Shown here: positions 31,890 through 42,579 of the stretch, piece after piece
Numbering within the stretch: the first letter of the stretch is position 1
Layout: each line of letters opens with the position of its first letter
NCBI GenBank assembly: GCA_026018925.1
Contig: JAKSZU010000016.1
Location: 54,332,496 to 54,396,495 of the forward strand
Source of the DNA: Tupaia tana
Taxonomy: Eukaryota > Chordata > Mammalia > Scandentia > Tupaiidae
Length of the DNA stretch: 64,000 nucleotides
Reading direction: 5' to 3'
The notes under the pieces: model-generated
Seen by the model: the letters and a program-made list of their open reading frames with translations, nothing else
What the model was told of the DNA's origin: nothing
Databases searched by the model: none
Program-made: the position numbers and the translations under genes

Positions 31890-32097
31890 TGGGAAGGCGG
31901 GATGGTGGCAGAGCAGTAACACGATGCTCTGTGAGGCCGACCCTCGTGAGAGGGTTCTGGGTTCAAGTCCAGATGATTCCCTGAGCATGTGATCCAGGGC
32001 TGGATGAGGTTGGGGATGGATCATGACATCAATAAATTGGGAGGACTGTCTTTCTCTTGCTCATGGAATAAATAAGTTAATTTTTTTTTTTTTTTTA
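31890..32097 (+). repeat. Older tRNA-derived SINE family, plus copy
   Basis: GGCGGGATGGTGGCAGAGCAG head, B-box-like GGGTTCAAGTCC, end TCTTTCTCTTGCTCATGGAATAAATAAG. Related to the copy at 16386. Confidence 0.65.
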
Positions 32098-32473
32098 AAA
32101 AGAGAGACTTGGAACAGAAAACATTTCCCTTTTTTCCAAATAAATTGTATATCGGGGTTTAAATAGAGGACTCAGGAACACCAGGTAGGGAACATTAAAA
32201 AAAAAAAAAAGAACAAACATGCCCTGCGGCTAGGGCCTAGACACTGTTAGAGGGCCAGTTAAGAAAAGGAAGGTTGGCCTCTATCCGTGGCCTCCTTGCT
32301 TCCTCCTCTTCATCTTCATCTTCTTTACCTTCATCTTCATCTCGTTCGGTGTCCTCCAGGCCACCATGGTCAGCACTACCTTTACCACATCCCCTCCCTC
32401 TGCCCCCTCCCCTCTACCATCGCTTCCCCTCTTTCTGGTCCTGGTTATTATCACTGCAAAATAACTTACTCCA

Positions 32474-32756
32474 GGGAACCAGCAGTTAGCGTAATGGCTA
32501 TGTCGCTGGACTCCCACGTAGTCGACCGTGGTTCGCGTCTCGGACCCGGTGGCTTACAACTCACGCCGGGCGTGTGTGCGTGCGTGCCCAAGATCCCGAG
32601 AGGAGAATGGAGGAGAAGGAATTGCGGTGTGACCATCCCCCCTGGGGGGTGATTTCTCGCTTTCTGTCTCTATGTCTCTCTCTGTCTGTCTGGCGAGCGC
32701 ACGCGCCCTATAGCGAAAAACCTCTCCAAAAAAATAAATAAATAAATAAATAAAAA
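32474..32756 (+). repeat. tRNA-derived SINE, L type, variant-B-box subfamily
   Basis: GGGAACCAGCAGTTAGCG head, B-box position GGTTCGCGTCT, (AAAT)n tail. Perfect 17-bp duplication AAAATAACTTACTCCAG on both sides. Confidence 0.95.
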
Positions 32757-32759
32757 AAA

Positions 32760-33290
32760 ATAACTTACTCCAGATGTAGCAGTTTAAAATAACTTATCTT
32801 GTTCACTATTTTGTAGGTTAGGTATTGGGAAAGGGCTTGGCTGGGTAGCTCTTACTGGGAGTCTCTCACATGGTTGAGGACTTTGCTGGCTTTGAACGCT
32901 ATTATCTGAAGGCACAACTGTGGTGGCAGTTCAAGATGGCCCCCTCTCATGGCTGGCAGCTGCTCCACGTGTGTCGTCTCTGGGTGGTGGTAGCTGCTTG
33001 CTTACATAGCATCTTGCTTCCCCTAGGGCAAGCATCCCCAGAAAGCCAGGTGGAATCTTCATGACCCTTTCTGACTACATCCTGCAAAGTGGCAATCACT
33101 TCTGCTGCCCTCTACTGGTCAAAGCAGACACAAAGCCGCCCAGACTCCAGGGAAGGGCACTTGGACCCCATTTCTTGAGTGATAAAGACACATTGAAGAG
33201 GGGCAGATGGGATGGGAGAGATCCTGTGACCATCTTTGGAAAATGCAACCTGCTACACCTTCCCTACCAGTTCTGCAGTGGGTGTGGTTA
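32760..33290. other. Ancient repeat-like sequence, unnamed
   Basis: GTTCACTATTTTGTAGGTTAGGTATTGGGAAAGGGC...CAAGATGGCCCCCTCTCATGG resembles a widespread old mammalian LTR-type repeat, but I cannot name it safely. Confidence 0.4.
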
Positions 33291-33409
33291 GACACCATCT
33301 TTGGTGGCCTGTCCCGACCTGTCTAGACCCACTTCTGCAGGGTCAGGGCACCAGGAGAAACTTTCTGTTCCTTAATGCTGCCTCTTCCTGCTGGCTTTCT
33401 CTCTTTTTA

Positions 33410-33700
33410 GAGTTTTTTTTTTTTTTTGTTTGTTTGCTGGTTTGTTTTTGTTTTTGCCTTAGGGCATATGAGCTTGCCAGAGAGAGAGAAACAGAGACAG
33501 GGAGAGGGAAAGTGAGAAATCACCCCGTGGGTTGTGTGTGGGGGCACACTGCAATTCCTTCTACTCCATTCTCCTCCTGGATCTTGGGCATGCATGCACA
33601 TGCGCCTGGCATGATTTTTAAGCTGCTGGGTTTGGCACTCGAACTGCAGTTGGCCCTGTGGGAGTTCAGCAATGTAACCACTATACCACCTGTTGGCCCC
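33410..33700 (-). repeat. tRNA-derived SINE, L type
   Basis: Minus-strand copy with a long T/GTTT tail. Confidence 0.86.
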
Positions 33701-34569
33701 ACCCTGGCTCTCTTGAGCCCCAGCTACATGCGTGACAGGTTCTTCTTCCTGCTTCCTATTGGTTCCTGTGACTCAGAGGATGGCTCATAGTCCTTAACCA
33801 GACAAAACCCTATGGAGACAACGCTTATTTCCAAGACCAAATTTCCATCAAGATAGAAATCTACGTAGTAACTCAGTATTTGTCATATCAATCCTGGTCA
33901 GAAATTGCCAAACTTCTCAATCCTTCTCCCCAGAAAATGCAGACCTCATGGAGGATTGGCAGATGTTTTTTTTCTGGAAATCTGAGATTTTGGCAATTAA
34001 TTCTGACACGTTCTGAAGAATGGTATGTGGCATTTGCTCTATTTTGATTTTACTTTCAAAATGTCCTCCCTGCCGCACTTGTTCATGCTCCTTCATTCTG
34101 GTTTCGTCAGTGTGTTCAATTATTCCCTGTTGCTCTTTTCTTCCTTAGAGCAGATATTTTCCTTCAGCTTCGGAGTTGGAACTGGGCTTCGTCATTGGTG
34201 ACGTGGTTGACTTAGGTTTCAGGGTTGTGCTGAAAGAGAAACTCAGAAGAGTCATGCCGGAGAGATGCCGCTTTAAGAGGCCCAGGCGCTGTGGCTTTTT
34301 GAGTGGCAGCGTGTCCCTGGGATGCCTTCCCTGGTAGACATTCCCACGAGCTCATGGTGCAACCCCAGAGCCTGCCGTAGCCCCTGCTTCCGCATTATCT
34401 TCTCCCCTTCTCCCCAGGCGCCAATTGAAGTTTAGGGATTTGGGGAACAGAAACGAGGCTGGCATGGCTGGGCACAGTAGATGTAAGCCTCTGCCTAGCA
34501 GTGACAGATGGGAGCAGAGAGGGGGCTCTGAGGCCCAGGGCAAAACATCTGGATTTTATCCAAGTGTTG
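33701..34569. other. Unique sequence, no gene seen
   Basis: No named repeat or coding exon recognised. Confidence 0.35.
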
Positions 34570-34877
34570 ATTTGATGCAGGAGAGACACATGCTCTGATT
34601 CGCATTTTCATAAAGATCAGTCTCATAAATACTAAGTGTTGGCAAAGATGTGGAGCAAAGGAATCTCTCACGTATGCTGGTGGGAATGGAAGTTGTAAAA
34701 CACCAAGGGAACCAGCACTGCCATTGGACCCACACAGACCCTATGACCCAGCAACCCTCCAGAGAAGGGTGTGTGCACACGAATGTTCTTAATGATGCTG
34801 GTCACAGAGGCCTCAGATGGACCCAGGTCTCCATGAGCAGAAAAATGAATAAATTCATTGGGATAACCCCTTCCCCC

Positions 34878-35108
34878 CGTTAGCGGTGTTTGTGCTTGCC
34901 AGAGAGAGACAGTGAGAGGGAAAGTGAGAAATTACCCTCCAGGGTTGTTGGCCACACTGCAATTCCTTCTCCTCCATTCTCCTCCCAGGATCTTGGGCAT
35001 GCATACACACGCGCCTGACGTGAGTTTAAGCCACCAGATTCAGGACTTGAACTGTGGTAGGCCATGTGGGAGTCCAGTGACGTAACTGCTATGCCATCTG
35101 CTGACCCC
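34878..35108 (-). repeat. tRNA-derived SINE, L type, 3' truncated
   Basis: Minus-strand copy that lacks the CCCTATAG end and A-tail at its left. Confidence 0.82.
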
Positions 35109-35261
35109 ACTGTGATATGTTTTTAATGGAATGAAAGAAAACCCACTGCTACATGTACCAGCATGTACGGGACAAATGATGAAACTTAATGATGAGACAG
35201 AGGAGTCACACATGGAAGAGTACATGCAACATGATTCCATGCATGTAAAGTTCAAGAACAG

Positions 35262-35470
35262 GTGGGCCAGTAGGTGGCTGATATTACATGGCCAACTGTG
35301 GTTTGAGTACCAGAACCAGTGGTTTGAAAATCACACTAGGCATGTGTGCATGGTGCCCCAAATCCTGAGAGGAGAATAGAGGAGAGGGGATTGCCACATG
35401 GCCATCCCCCCGGGGGGTACTTTTTCGCTTTCTTTGTCTCTCCCTGGGGAGTGCACATGTTCTATAGTAA
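35262..35470 (+). repeat. tRNA-derived SINE, L type
   Basis: GGGCCAGTAGGTGGC head with a short deletion; ends TTCTATAGTAAATTAGAATAAAC, the target of the next insertion. Confidence 0.83.
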
Positions 35471-35486
35471 ATTAGAATAAACATGG

Positions 35487-35743
35487 GAACCAGCAGTTAG
35501 CGTAATGGCTATGTTGCTGGACTCCCACGTAGTCGACTGCGGTTCGCGTCCCGGACCCGGTGGCTTAAAACTCACGCCGGGCGCGTGTGCGTGCGTGCCC
35601 AAGATCCCGAGAGGAGAATGGAGGAGAAGGGACTGCGGCGTGACCATCCCCCCGGGGGGTGATTTCTCGCTTTCTGTCTCTCTGTCTCTCTCTGTCTGTC
35701 TGGCGAGTGCACGCGCCCTATAGCAAAAATCTCTCAAAAAAAA
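35487..35743 (+). repeat. tRNA-derived SINE, L type, variant-B-box subfamily
   Basis: GGGAACCAGCAGTTAGCG head, B-box position GGTTCGCGTCC. Perfect duplication AAATTAGAATAAACAT on both sides. CpG-rich. Confidence 0.95.
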
Positions 35744-35895
35744 AAATTAGAATAAACATTATCCAAGAATGTACTCACAGATTTCACAGATGGTGAAAGG
35801 AAAGGAAAACAATGCCCATTGACAAATGAGTGGATAGAGAACATGTAATATAGACGTAGACTAGTATATTAATCAGTCTTTAAAAAGGAAGTCCT

Positions 35896-36087
35896 GGGGC
35901 CAGCAGGTGGCTTGGTGGTTGAGGTGCTGGACTCCTACATGGTCGATGGTGGTTCAAGTCTCAGATCAGGCGGCTTTCTTTCTCCCGTTCTCTCTTAGTC
36001 TATCTCTCTGTTTCTCTCTGGCGAGTATACATGCCCTATAGCAAATTAAAAAAAAAACAAAAACAAAAAACCCAAAAACAAATAAAA
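35896..36087 (+). repeat. tRNA-derived SINE, S/L intermediate
   Basis: Short pyrimidine-rich body like the S type but ending GGCGAGTATACATGCCCTATAGCAAATTAAAA like the L type. Flanks AAGGAAGTCCTG and AAAGAGGTCCTG. Confidence 0.82.
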
Positions 36088-36398
36088 AAGAGGTCCTGCC
36101 AGTTGCCACAAGATAGACGAACCTGGAATATGCTAAGCAAAATAAGCCTGCCATTCAATGACAAGTAATGCAAATTCTGCTTATATGTGGTCCCTAAGAG
36201 AGTTAAACTCTCAGAGAACAGCATGGTGGTTGCCAAAGGCTGGGGTGAGGGGGAAAGGAGGTATTGTTCTTCAATGCGCATAAAGTTTCTACTAATGGAG
36301 AAGAATGAATTGAAGAGCTCTGCTGCACGACAAAGTATCTCTTGTTGCTAAGACATTGTGCACTACAAAGTAGGTTTAGAAGATAGGTGTAGTTTGGG

Positions 36399-36530
36399 CC
36401 GGCAAGTGGTGTGGTGGTGGAGGTGCTGGACTTCCACATAACTGACTGTGGTCCGAGTCCCAGCCCTGGCAGTTTGCTTTATCACTTTCCCTTTCTCTCT
36501 CTGTCTCTCTGGGCAAATTAAAAAATATCA
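36399..36530 (+). repeat. tRNA-derived SINE, S type
   Basis: GGGCCGGCAAGTGGTGTGGTGG head; tail cut short by the next SINE. Confidence 0.83.
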
Positions 36531-36822
36531 GGGGCCAGCAGGTGGCATGGTTGAGGTGCTAGACTCCCATACAGCCAACAGTGGTTCAAGTCCTGGACCT
36601 GGAGGCTTGAAACTCATGCTAGACATAGATGCATGCAAAATCCCACAAAGAGAATGGAGAAGAAGGGATTGTGGCATGGCCGTCCCCCTGGGGAGTGATT
36701 TCTCACTTTCTCTCCATCTCTCCCATGAGTGCACATGTCCTACAGAAAAAAATCTCTCTCTCTAAAAACAAATAAACAAAAAACCCACCAAATAAAATAA
36801 ATAAATAAATAAATATTAAGAA
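36531..36822 (+). repeat. tRNA-derived SINE, L type
   Basis: Directly abuts the S copy on its left. The pair as a whole is flanked by AAGATAGGTGTAG and AGGATAGGTATCAG, suggesting either a composite insertion or reuse of one target. Confidence 0.83.
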
Positions 36823-37048
36823 AAGAGGATAGGTATCAGGTTACATGCTTTTATCAAAAACAAATCAAAATACCCCAGAAAACAACACAAGGAAACTTGG
36901 AGGTGACATTTAGTACTTTGGTTGTAGTGATGGTGTCATTATATGCATGTGTAGTCTAAACTCATCACGGTATATACTTTAAATAAGTGTAAGTTTTATA
37001 TATCTATTTTATCTCAATAAAGATATAAAGCAGTAAAAAGAAAAGAGT

Positions 37049-37298
37049 GCCAGCCAGTGGTATGGTGGTTAAGGCAGCTGGATCCCACATGACTGACTGC
37101 ATGATTTGTGTCCCAGACCTGACAGCTTGAAAAACGCATCAGGTGTGTGTGCGTGCATGCCCACAATTCTGAAAGGAGAATGGGGAAGGGATTGTGGCAT
37201 GGCCATTCCCCTAGGGGAGTGCTTTCTGATTTCCCCCCTCTGTCTTTTTCCACCAAGTGCATATACACTATAGCAAAGAAAGAAAAAGAAAAGATTAT
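37049..37298 (+). repeat. tRNA-derived SINE, L type
   Basis: GTGCCAGCCAGTGGTATGGTGGTTAAGG head; ends ACACTATAGCAAAG. Confidence 0.83.
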
Positions 37299-37299
37299 T

Positions 37300-37955
37300 A
37301 TAGAAGACAGGATGATGGTTATTGCAAAGGAGGAAGATGTGATTTAGAAGGAATATGCAACAGAGAAGGACCAAAAACAAATAACCTCTCCCCCCCCAGA
37401 AAAACAAAACAAAACAAAACAAAAAGAGATGTGCAGAAAGCAAGGCCTTTTCTTCTTGTCAATGGAAACTTTGTGCTTGTGTGTAAAATTTGGAGTGGTG
37501 GCAGCCATCTGATGACCGTGAGGACAGACACGATCACACTGTCAACCTGCTGAGTGTGGTGGAAGGAAACGATGAAAAGTGCCTGGGTCCATGATGACAT
37601 CATTAAGCCACTGAAATAACCCTGGAACTGTCCTACTTTCTGACTTCGTGTTATGGAGAATAATAACGCTCTAATTGTTTAGGCCCTTCTGAGTTGGATA
37701 CTCTATTATCCAATCAGAAAAGCATCACCGAAGTAGACTTGGGGAAGACTGGAAGGGGAGGGAGCTTAACCCAACTCAGCTCTCTGTAGTTTGCCCCCTG
37801 GTGACTCCCAGTCCTGTGATCCTTCCTGTGCAGTCCCATGTGAGTCACAGTCCAGCCCTGCCTCCTCCCTCGGAACAGGACTTTGGCCTCTGTTGGGATG
37901 AGCCTTTTCACATTGGTTTCCTGCACTTAATAACACACATTTAAGTTTCCTCCAT
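37300..37955. other. Unique or old repeat sequence, no gene seen
   Basis: Nothing recognised beyond a poly-C run at 37390 and an (AAAAC)n stretch. Confidence 0.35.
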
Positions 37956-38208
37956 GTCTTTTCAAGGCTTGCCAGCTCACTTCTTTTGAGCACTGAAGAG
38001 TATCCCATTGCCTAGTTGTACCGCATTTATTTGTCCAGTCATCTACTGAAGGACATCTTGGTTGCCTCTAAGTTTTAGCAATTATGAATAAAGCTGCTAT
38101 CAACATCTGTGTGTGCAGAGTTCTGGATCTACATACATTTGAAACTCATTTGGATAAATACAAGGGGAGTGACTGCTGGATTGTATGTATGGTAAGAATA
38201 TGTTTGGG

Positions 38209-38358
38209 GGTCCAGTAAGTGGCATGGTGGTTGAAATACTGGGCTCCCACATGGTTGATTGTTGTTTGAGTCCTGGACCTGACAGCTTACATTCACACTC
38301 TCTGATCAAACTGAATAATAATAATAAATAAATAAAAGTAAACAAATAATTAAAAAAA
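38209..38358 (+). repeat. tRNA-derived SINE, S type
   Basis: Inserted in the L1; flanks AATATGTTT and AATACGTTT. Confidence 0.83.
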
Positions 38359-38705
38359 ATACGTTTAGTTTTCAAAGAAACTGCTGAACTGTCTTTCACT
38401 TGGCTGTTACATTTGGTATTACCGTGAATAATGATGAGAGTTCCTGTTGCTCCACATCCTTGTCAGCATTTGGTACTTTCAGTGTTTCAGATTGTTACCA
38501 GTCTACAATAATAGGTGTGTGGTGATATCTCATTGCTGTCTTCCTTTAATACTCCCTCATGACAAATGGCCTGGAGCCTCTTTTCATATGCTCAGTTACT
38601 ATCTGTATATCTTTTTTGGTGAAGTGACTTTCGTATCTTTTGCCTGGTTTTAAATTATATAGTTCATTTTCTTGTTGTTGAGGTTTGTTTAATTAATTAA
38701 TTAAT

Positions 38706-38928
38706 TACAGAGATTTTTGCTTTAGCATGTGCTCGCCAGAGAGGCAGAGAGAGACAGACAGAGAGAAAGTAAGAAGTCATTACAATCTTTTCTCCTCCAT
38801 TCTCCTCTGGGGATTTTGGACACGCACACACACATGCCCAGCGTGTTTCAAGTCTCTGGTCCAAGACTTGAACCGCGGTTAGCCAGGTGGGAGTCTAGCA
38901 CCTTAACCACTACACCACCTGTTGGTCC
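38706..38928 (-). repeat. tRNA-derived SINE, L type
   Basis: Minus-strand copy next to an (AATT)n run; TTCTTGTTGTT and TTCTTGTTCTT flank it. Confidence 0.84.
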
Positions 38929-38995
38929 TTCTTGTTCTTTAGTTTTAAGGGGTCTTTGTATATTTTGGATATCAGCTGTTCATCACCTGTTATGT

Positions 38996-39253
38996 TTTTT
39001 TTTTTTTTTTTTTTGCTATAGGGCGCGTGCGCTCGCCAGACAGACAGAGAGAGACAGAGAGATAGAAAGCAGGAAATCACCCCTCAGGGGGGATGGCCAC
39101 GCCGCAATCCCTTCTCCTCCATTCTCCTCTCGGGATCTTGGGCACGCACGCACACGCGCCCGGCGTGAGTTTAAGCCGCCGGGTCCGGGACTCGAACCGC
39201 GGTCGACTACGTGGGAGTCCAGCGACATAGCCATTACGCTAACTGCTGGTCCC
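38996..39253 (-). repeat. tRNA-derived SINE, L type, young
   Basis: Intact A- and B-boxes (GGTTCGAGTCC), CpG-rich, target duplication ACCTGTTATGTTTT. Almost identical to 13758-14035. Confidence 0.95.
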
Positions 39254-39342
39254 ACCTGTTATGTTTTATAAACATTTTCTCCCAATCTGCGACTTATCTA
39301 TTCATTCTACTAATAGTGTTTATTGCAGAGCAGAAGTTTTTA

Positions 39343-39508
39343 ATTTTTTAAAAAATAATTATTTATTTAATTTTATTAATTATTATTATTATTTAATTTG
39401 AACAGAGAGAGGAAAAGTGAGAAAACAGCCCACCAAGTCTAGAACTTGAACTGCAGTTGGCCATATGGGAGTCCAGCACCTTAACCACCATACCACTTGC
39501 CAGCCCCA
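39343..39508 (-). repeat. tRNA-derived SINE, S type
   Basis: Inserted in the L1; flanks AGAAGTTTTTAATTTT and AAAAGTTTTTAATTTT. Confidence 0.86.
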
Positions 39509-39881
39509 AAAGTTTTTAATTTTAATGAAGTCAGCTCATTATTAGTTTTTTTTTTTTCCTTTTTGGATCTTTTTTTATATTAAAAAAATTATTGCCAGGC
39601 AAAAAGCCACCTAGATTTTCTCTTATGCTATCTTCGAGAAGGGTTTTAGTTTGTACTTTACATACATTCAGATCTATGATCTTTTTTTTTTTTAAATTTT
39701 TGCCAGAAGGTGCATGCAAGTCCTAATGACATGGAGATGACATGTGAGAGGAGAGGAAGAGCTTTATAGTCCTATGATTAGGTCTCAGTCTTCTAGTGAG
39801 CCTGTGTCCCTGGCCTGTGACCTTCACAAATGCTCAATTCCACTCCTTCTTCCTTTTAGGTGAGATAAAAAGGTTAGCAGA

Positions 39882-40003
39882 TGGGGCCGGCAGGTGGCGT
39901 GGTGGTTAAGGGACTGGACTTTCATATGGCTGACTGTGGTTCGAGTCCTGGACCTGGCAGCTTGTTTTCTCCCTCTCTCTGTCTCCCTCTGGTCAAATAA
40001 AAA
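39882..40003 (+). repeat. tRNA-derived SINE, S type
   Basis: GGGGCCGGCAGGTGGCGTGGTGGTTAAGG head with B-box GGTTCGAGTCC and a short tail (GGTCAAATAAAA). Confidence 0.87.
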
Positions 40004-40415
40004 ACATTAAACATGCATGCTCTGGGTGTATTTCACAATGGCTCTTTCCTGGTCCCATTGCCAGAAGTATGATGCTCAGCATGTATCTGAGGACCTCCTG
40101 AAGGTGACCCCCGACCCCCAGAGCTGTTAACTCTAAGACTTGTCCATGCTGAGACTCCAGCAAGTCATTAACCATATTTCGGTTTTTCTACCTCAGCATG
40201 CAGAAGTTTCTTCTTCTGGGCTTCTGCTCCACTAAATTGTGATTCTCTATAAAATATGCTTAAGAAATAGACAACAGAATGGTGGTTGCCAAGGATGGAT
40301 TTGGAGGGAGAGGGAAATAGGTTAAGTTTTACAAGATTTTGAAGAGTTATGAAAATGGATGGTGGTGATTACATGATATGAAAATACTTAATAGTGTACA
40401 ATGGTTAAAAAATAT
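40004..40415 (+). other. Unique sequence, then an L1 3' end remnant
   Basis: From about 40265 (ACAGAATGGTGGTTGCCAAGG...AATAGTGTACAATGGTTAAAA) it reads like an old L1 3' end in the forward sense. Confidence 0.5.
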
Positions 40416-40416
40416 G

Positions 40417-40669
40417 TATTTTGCTAGAGGGTGAGTGTGTTCTCTGAGAGAGAGAGACAGAGAGAGAAAGAGGGAAAGTGAGAAATCACCCTCCTGGGGG
40501 CTGACCATGCTGCAATCCCTCCCTCTCTATTCTCCTCTCGGGACTTTGAGCAGGCACACATGTATGTGCATACTGCATGATTTTCAAGCCACCAGGTTCT
40601 GGACTCAAACCAGGCAGTTAGACATAAGGGATCCAATGCCCTAACCTCTGGGCCATCCGCTCGCTGGCC
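40417..40669 (-). repeat. tRNA-derived SINE, L type
   Basis: Diverged minus-strand copy. Confidence 0.82.
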
Positions 40670-40965
40670 CATGACCATACAACTTAAGCATCTAAAGAAA
40701 ACTCAAAATAGAAACCTAAAAATTCCAACCACTCTAATTTTCATTAAAGTCCAATTAATTACCCATTGTTGACTTTTTTATTTTTAGAGGCAAAATAGCA
40801 CACAGCCTGGGAAAAACATGTTTGCCGATTCTTCCTAATGTCCTCATGCTCGCATCTAATCAGCTGTCACCCCAATCTGTTCCCAAGTTGGCTTAGAGAG
40901 TTAAGGAACTGGTAATAATTCCACTTCGGCCTGATCGTGCCTCGATGTTTGGTTTCCAGGTACCT

Positions 40966-41059
40966 GGTGTGATTTCTGGACCCGGTGGGTCCAGGAATTG
41001 AACTGTGGTTGGTCACGTGGAAGTCCAACGTCTTAACCACCACAGCACCTGCTGGCCCT
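40966..41059 (-). repeat. tRNA-derived SINE, head fragment
   Basis: Only the tRNA-like half remains (GGGCCAGCAGGTGCTGTGGTGG... on the complement). Confidence 0.75.
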
Positions 41060-41091
41060 GTGTCATCTTTCTCAAATCAAAATAGTTTTTT

Positions 41092-41100
41092 CTTTCTTTC

Positions 41101-41136
<36 letters not shown>

Positions 41137-41388
41137 TAGTTTTTTTTTCCTTACAGTGCAAGCACTTGCCAGAAAGACAGAGAGTGAGAAGGAAAGTGGG
41201 AAATCACCTCCCTCACCTTCATGGGGGAGGGACCGCAATCCCTTTTCCTCCATTCTCCTCTGGGATCTTGGGCATGTCCACACATGTGCCCGGTGTGAGT
41301 TTCAAGTCACTGGGTCTAAGACATGAACCATGGTCAGCCATGTGGGAGTCCAGCCACGTAACCAGCATAACCACTGTCTGCTGACTCC
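41092..41388 (-). repeat. tRNA-derived SINE, L type
   Basis: T-rich (CTTT)n tail at the left and an L-type body. Confidence 0.84.
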
Positions 41389-41935
41389 GAGTTCTGAGAC
41401 ACATTTGGTCCCGAGGTTCTGGAGGAGGAGCTCTGGACCTGCATGCATCAGGGCTGTAACGGCACAGGCTCAGAGCCGACCCTGGGCTCCTTGCACTCAG
41501 AGAGAAATGCAGGTCACTCCCATGGTGCCCCGTCGTGGAGGAAAAAGATAAAACCAAAGGCATTGAGTTCCACCTGTTGTCTGATGCATCCCAGCAACTG
41601 ATTACGCATCTGCAAATTCCCACCTCGGGCCCCCAATCCCGGGCTCACGCACAGACAAACCTCCTTGAAGCTCTGTGGTCTCTCGAAATCCAGACCACAC
41701 ACAAAGCCTATACAAGTCCCTGACTTTAATCTAACTCTGGAGCCACCCATCGGGCTCAGTTGCACCAGACATTGGTTCTCCCTAGGGCCATCTTTGCTGT
41801 CATTCCCAGAAGGCACAGGAGGGGCAGGAAGGGGAGGGCATATAACAGAGGCAGAAGAGAGGACAAGGAGGTGGGAGTGAGGGGGCGGGGGCATCCTCGA
41901 GTGCTTGTGTCCAGTCCCGGCATCAAGCCCATCGT
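41389..41935. other. Unique sequence, no gene seen
   Basis: Open frames here (up to 157 codons on the minus strand) show no recognisable domain. Confidence 0.35.
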
Positions 41936-42312
41936 AAGCGTCTGTTATAAATGGAATTATGTCTCGTCCCACTCCCCACCCCGCCAATACGTGTGTTGAA
42001 CCTCCGGTTTCTTAGAATGTGGCTGTCTTTAGAGTTCGGGCCACTATGGAGGCACGGATATTATAACGAGGCCATCAGGGCAGGCCCTAATCCAATACGG
42101 CTGGTGTCCCTGCAAGAAGAGGAAATCAGGATATGCAGAGAAAGACTTCAGGGCTGCAGGTGCACAGAGGAGAGCCCAGGCGAGGGCAGCAAGGTGGCCA
42201 TCTGCAGGCCAAGAGAGAGGCATGGGAAACCAACCTGCGACTCCTTGGCCTTCGACTTCCAGCTTCCAGATTGTGAGAAAATTAATTTCTTTTGCTTAAA
42301 CTACTGTCTGCG
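41936..42312 (+). mobile_element. MLT1-like solo LTR
   Basis: TGTTATAAATGGAATTATGTC...GCAGGCCCTAATCCAATACGGCTGGTGTCC...GTGAGAAAATTAATTTCTTTTG follows the MLT1 pattern closely in the forward sense. Confidence 0.7.
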
Positions 42313-42329
42313 GCTTCTTTTTCTTTCTT

Positions 42330-42479
42330 TCTAAAAGAATTACCTACTTAATTGTATTTATTATTATTTTTTAAACTTTGCTGTAGGCCACATGTACTCA
42401 CCAGATAGAGACAGAGAGAGAAAGCAAGAAAGCAAACTACCAGGTCTAGGACTCGAACTGTAGTCAGCCTTGCAGGAGT
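42330..42479 (-). repeat. tRNA-derived SINE, S type, runs into the gap
   Basis: AAAAGAATTACCTACTTAATTG tail at the left and GAACTGTAGTCAGCC at the right. The last ~40 bp of the head are lost in the N run. Confidence 0.85.
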
Positions 42480-42579
42480 NNNNNNNNNNNNNNNNNNNNN
42501 NNNNNNNNNNNNNNNNNNNNNNNNNNNNNNNNNNNNNNNNNNNNNNNNNNNNNNNNNNNNNNNNNNNNNNNNNNNNNNN
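42480..42579. other. Assembly gap, 100 N
   Basis: A run of exactly 100 N, the usual placeholder for a gap of unknown length. Open frames crossing it are meaningless. Confidence 0.98.

Larger units (their letters stand above)
34570..37035 (+). mobile_element. Decayed LINE-1 3' region, interrupted
   Basis: Collinear L1 blocks: TGTTGGCAAAGATGTGGAGCAAAGGAATC (34640), ATGAAAGAAAACCCACTGC (35130), GTAATGCAAATTCTGCTTATATGTGG (36170), and CTCAATAAAGATATAAAGCAG at the end (37010). Five or more SINEs split it. Confidence 0.75.
37956..39600 (-). mobile_element. LINE-1 3' region, interrupted
   Basis: GAGTATCCCATTGCCTAGTTGTACC...TATTTGTCCAGTCATC, then AATTATGAATAAAGCTGC, TTGTATATTTTGGATATCAGC and TATAAACATTTTCTCCCAATCTGCG are reversed L1 3' UTR and late ORF2, collinear across four SINE insertions. 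Confidence 0.82.
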
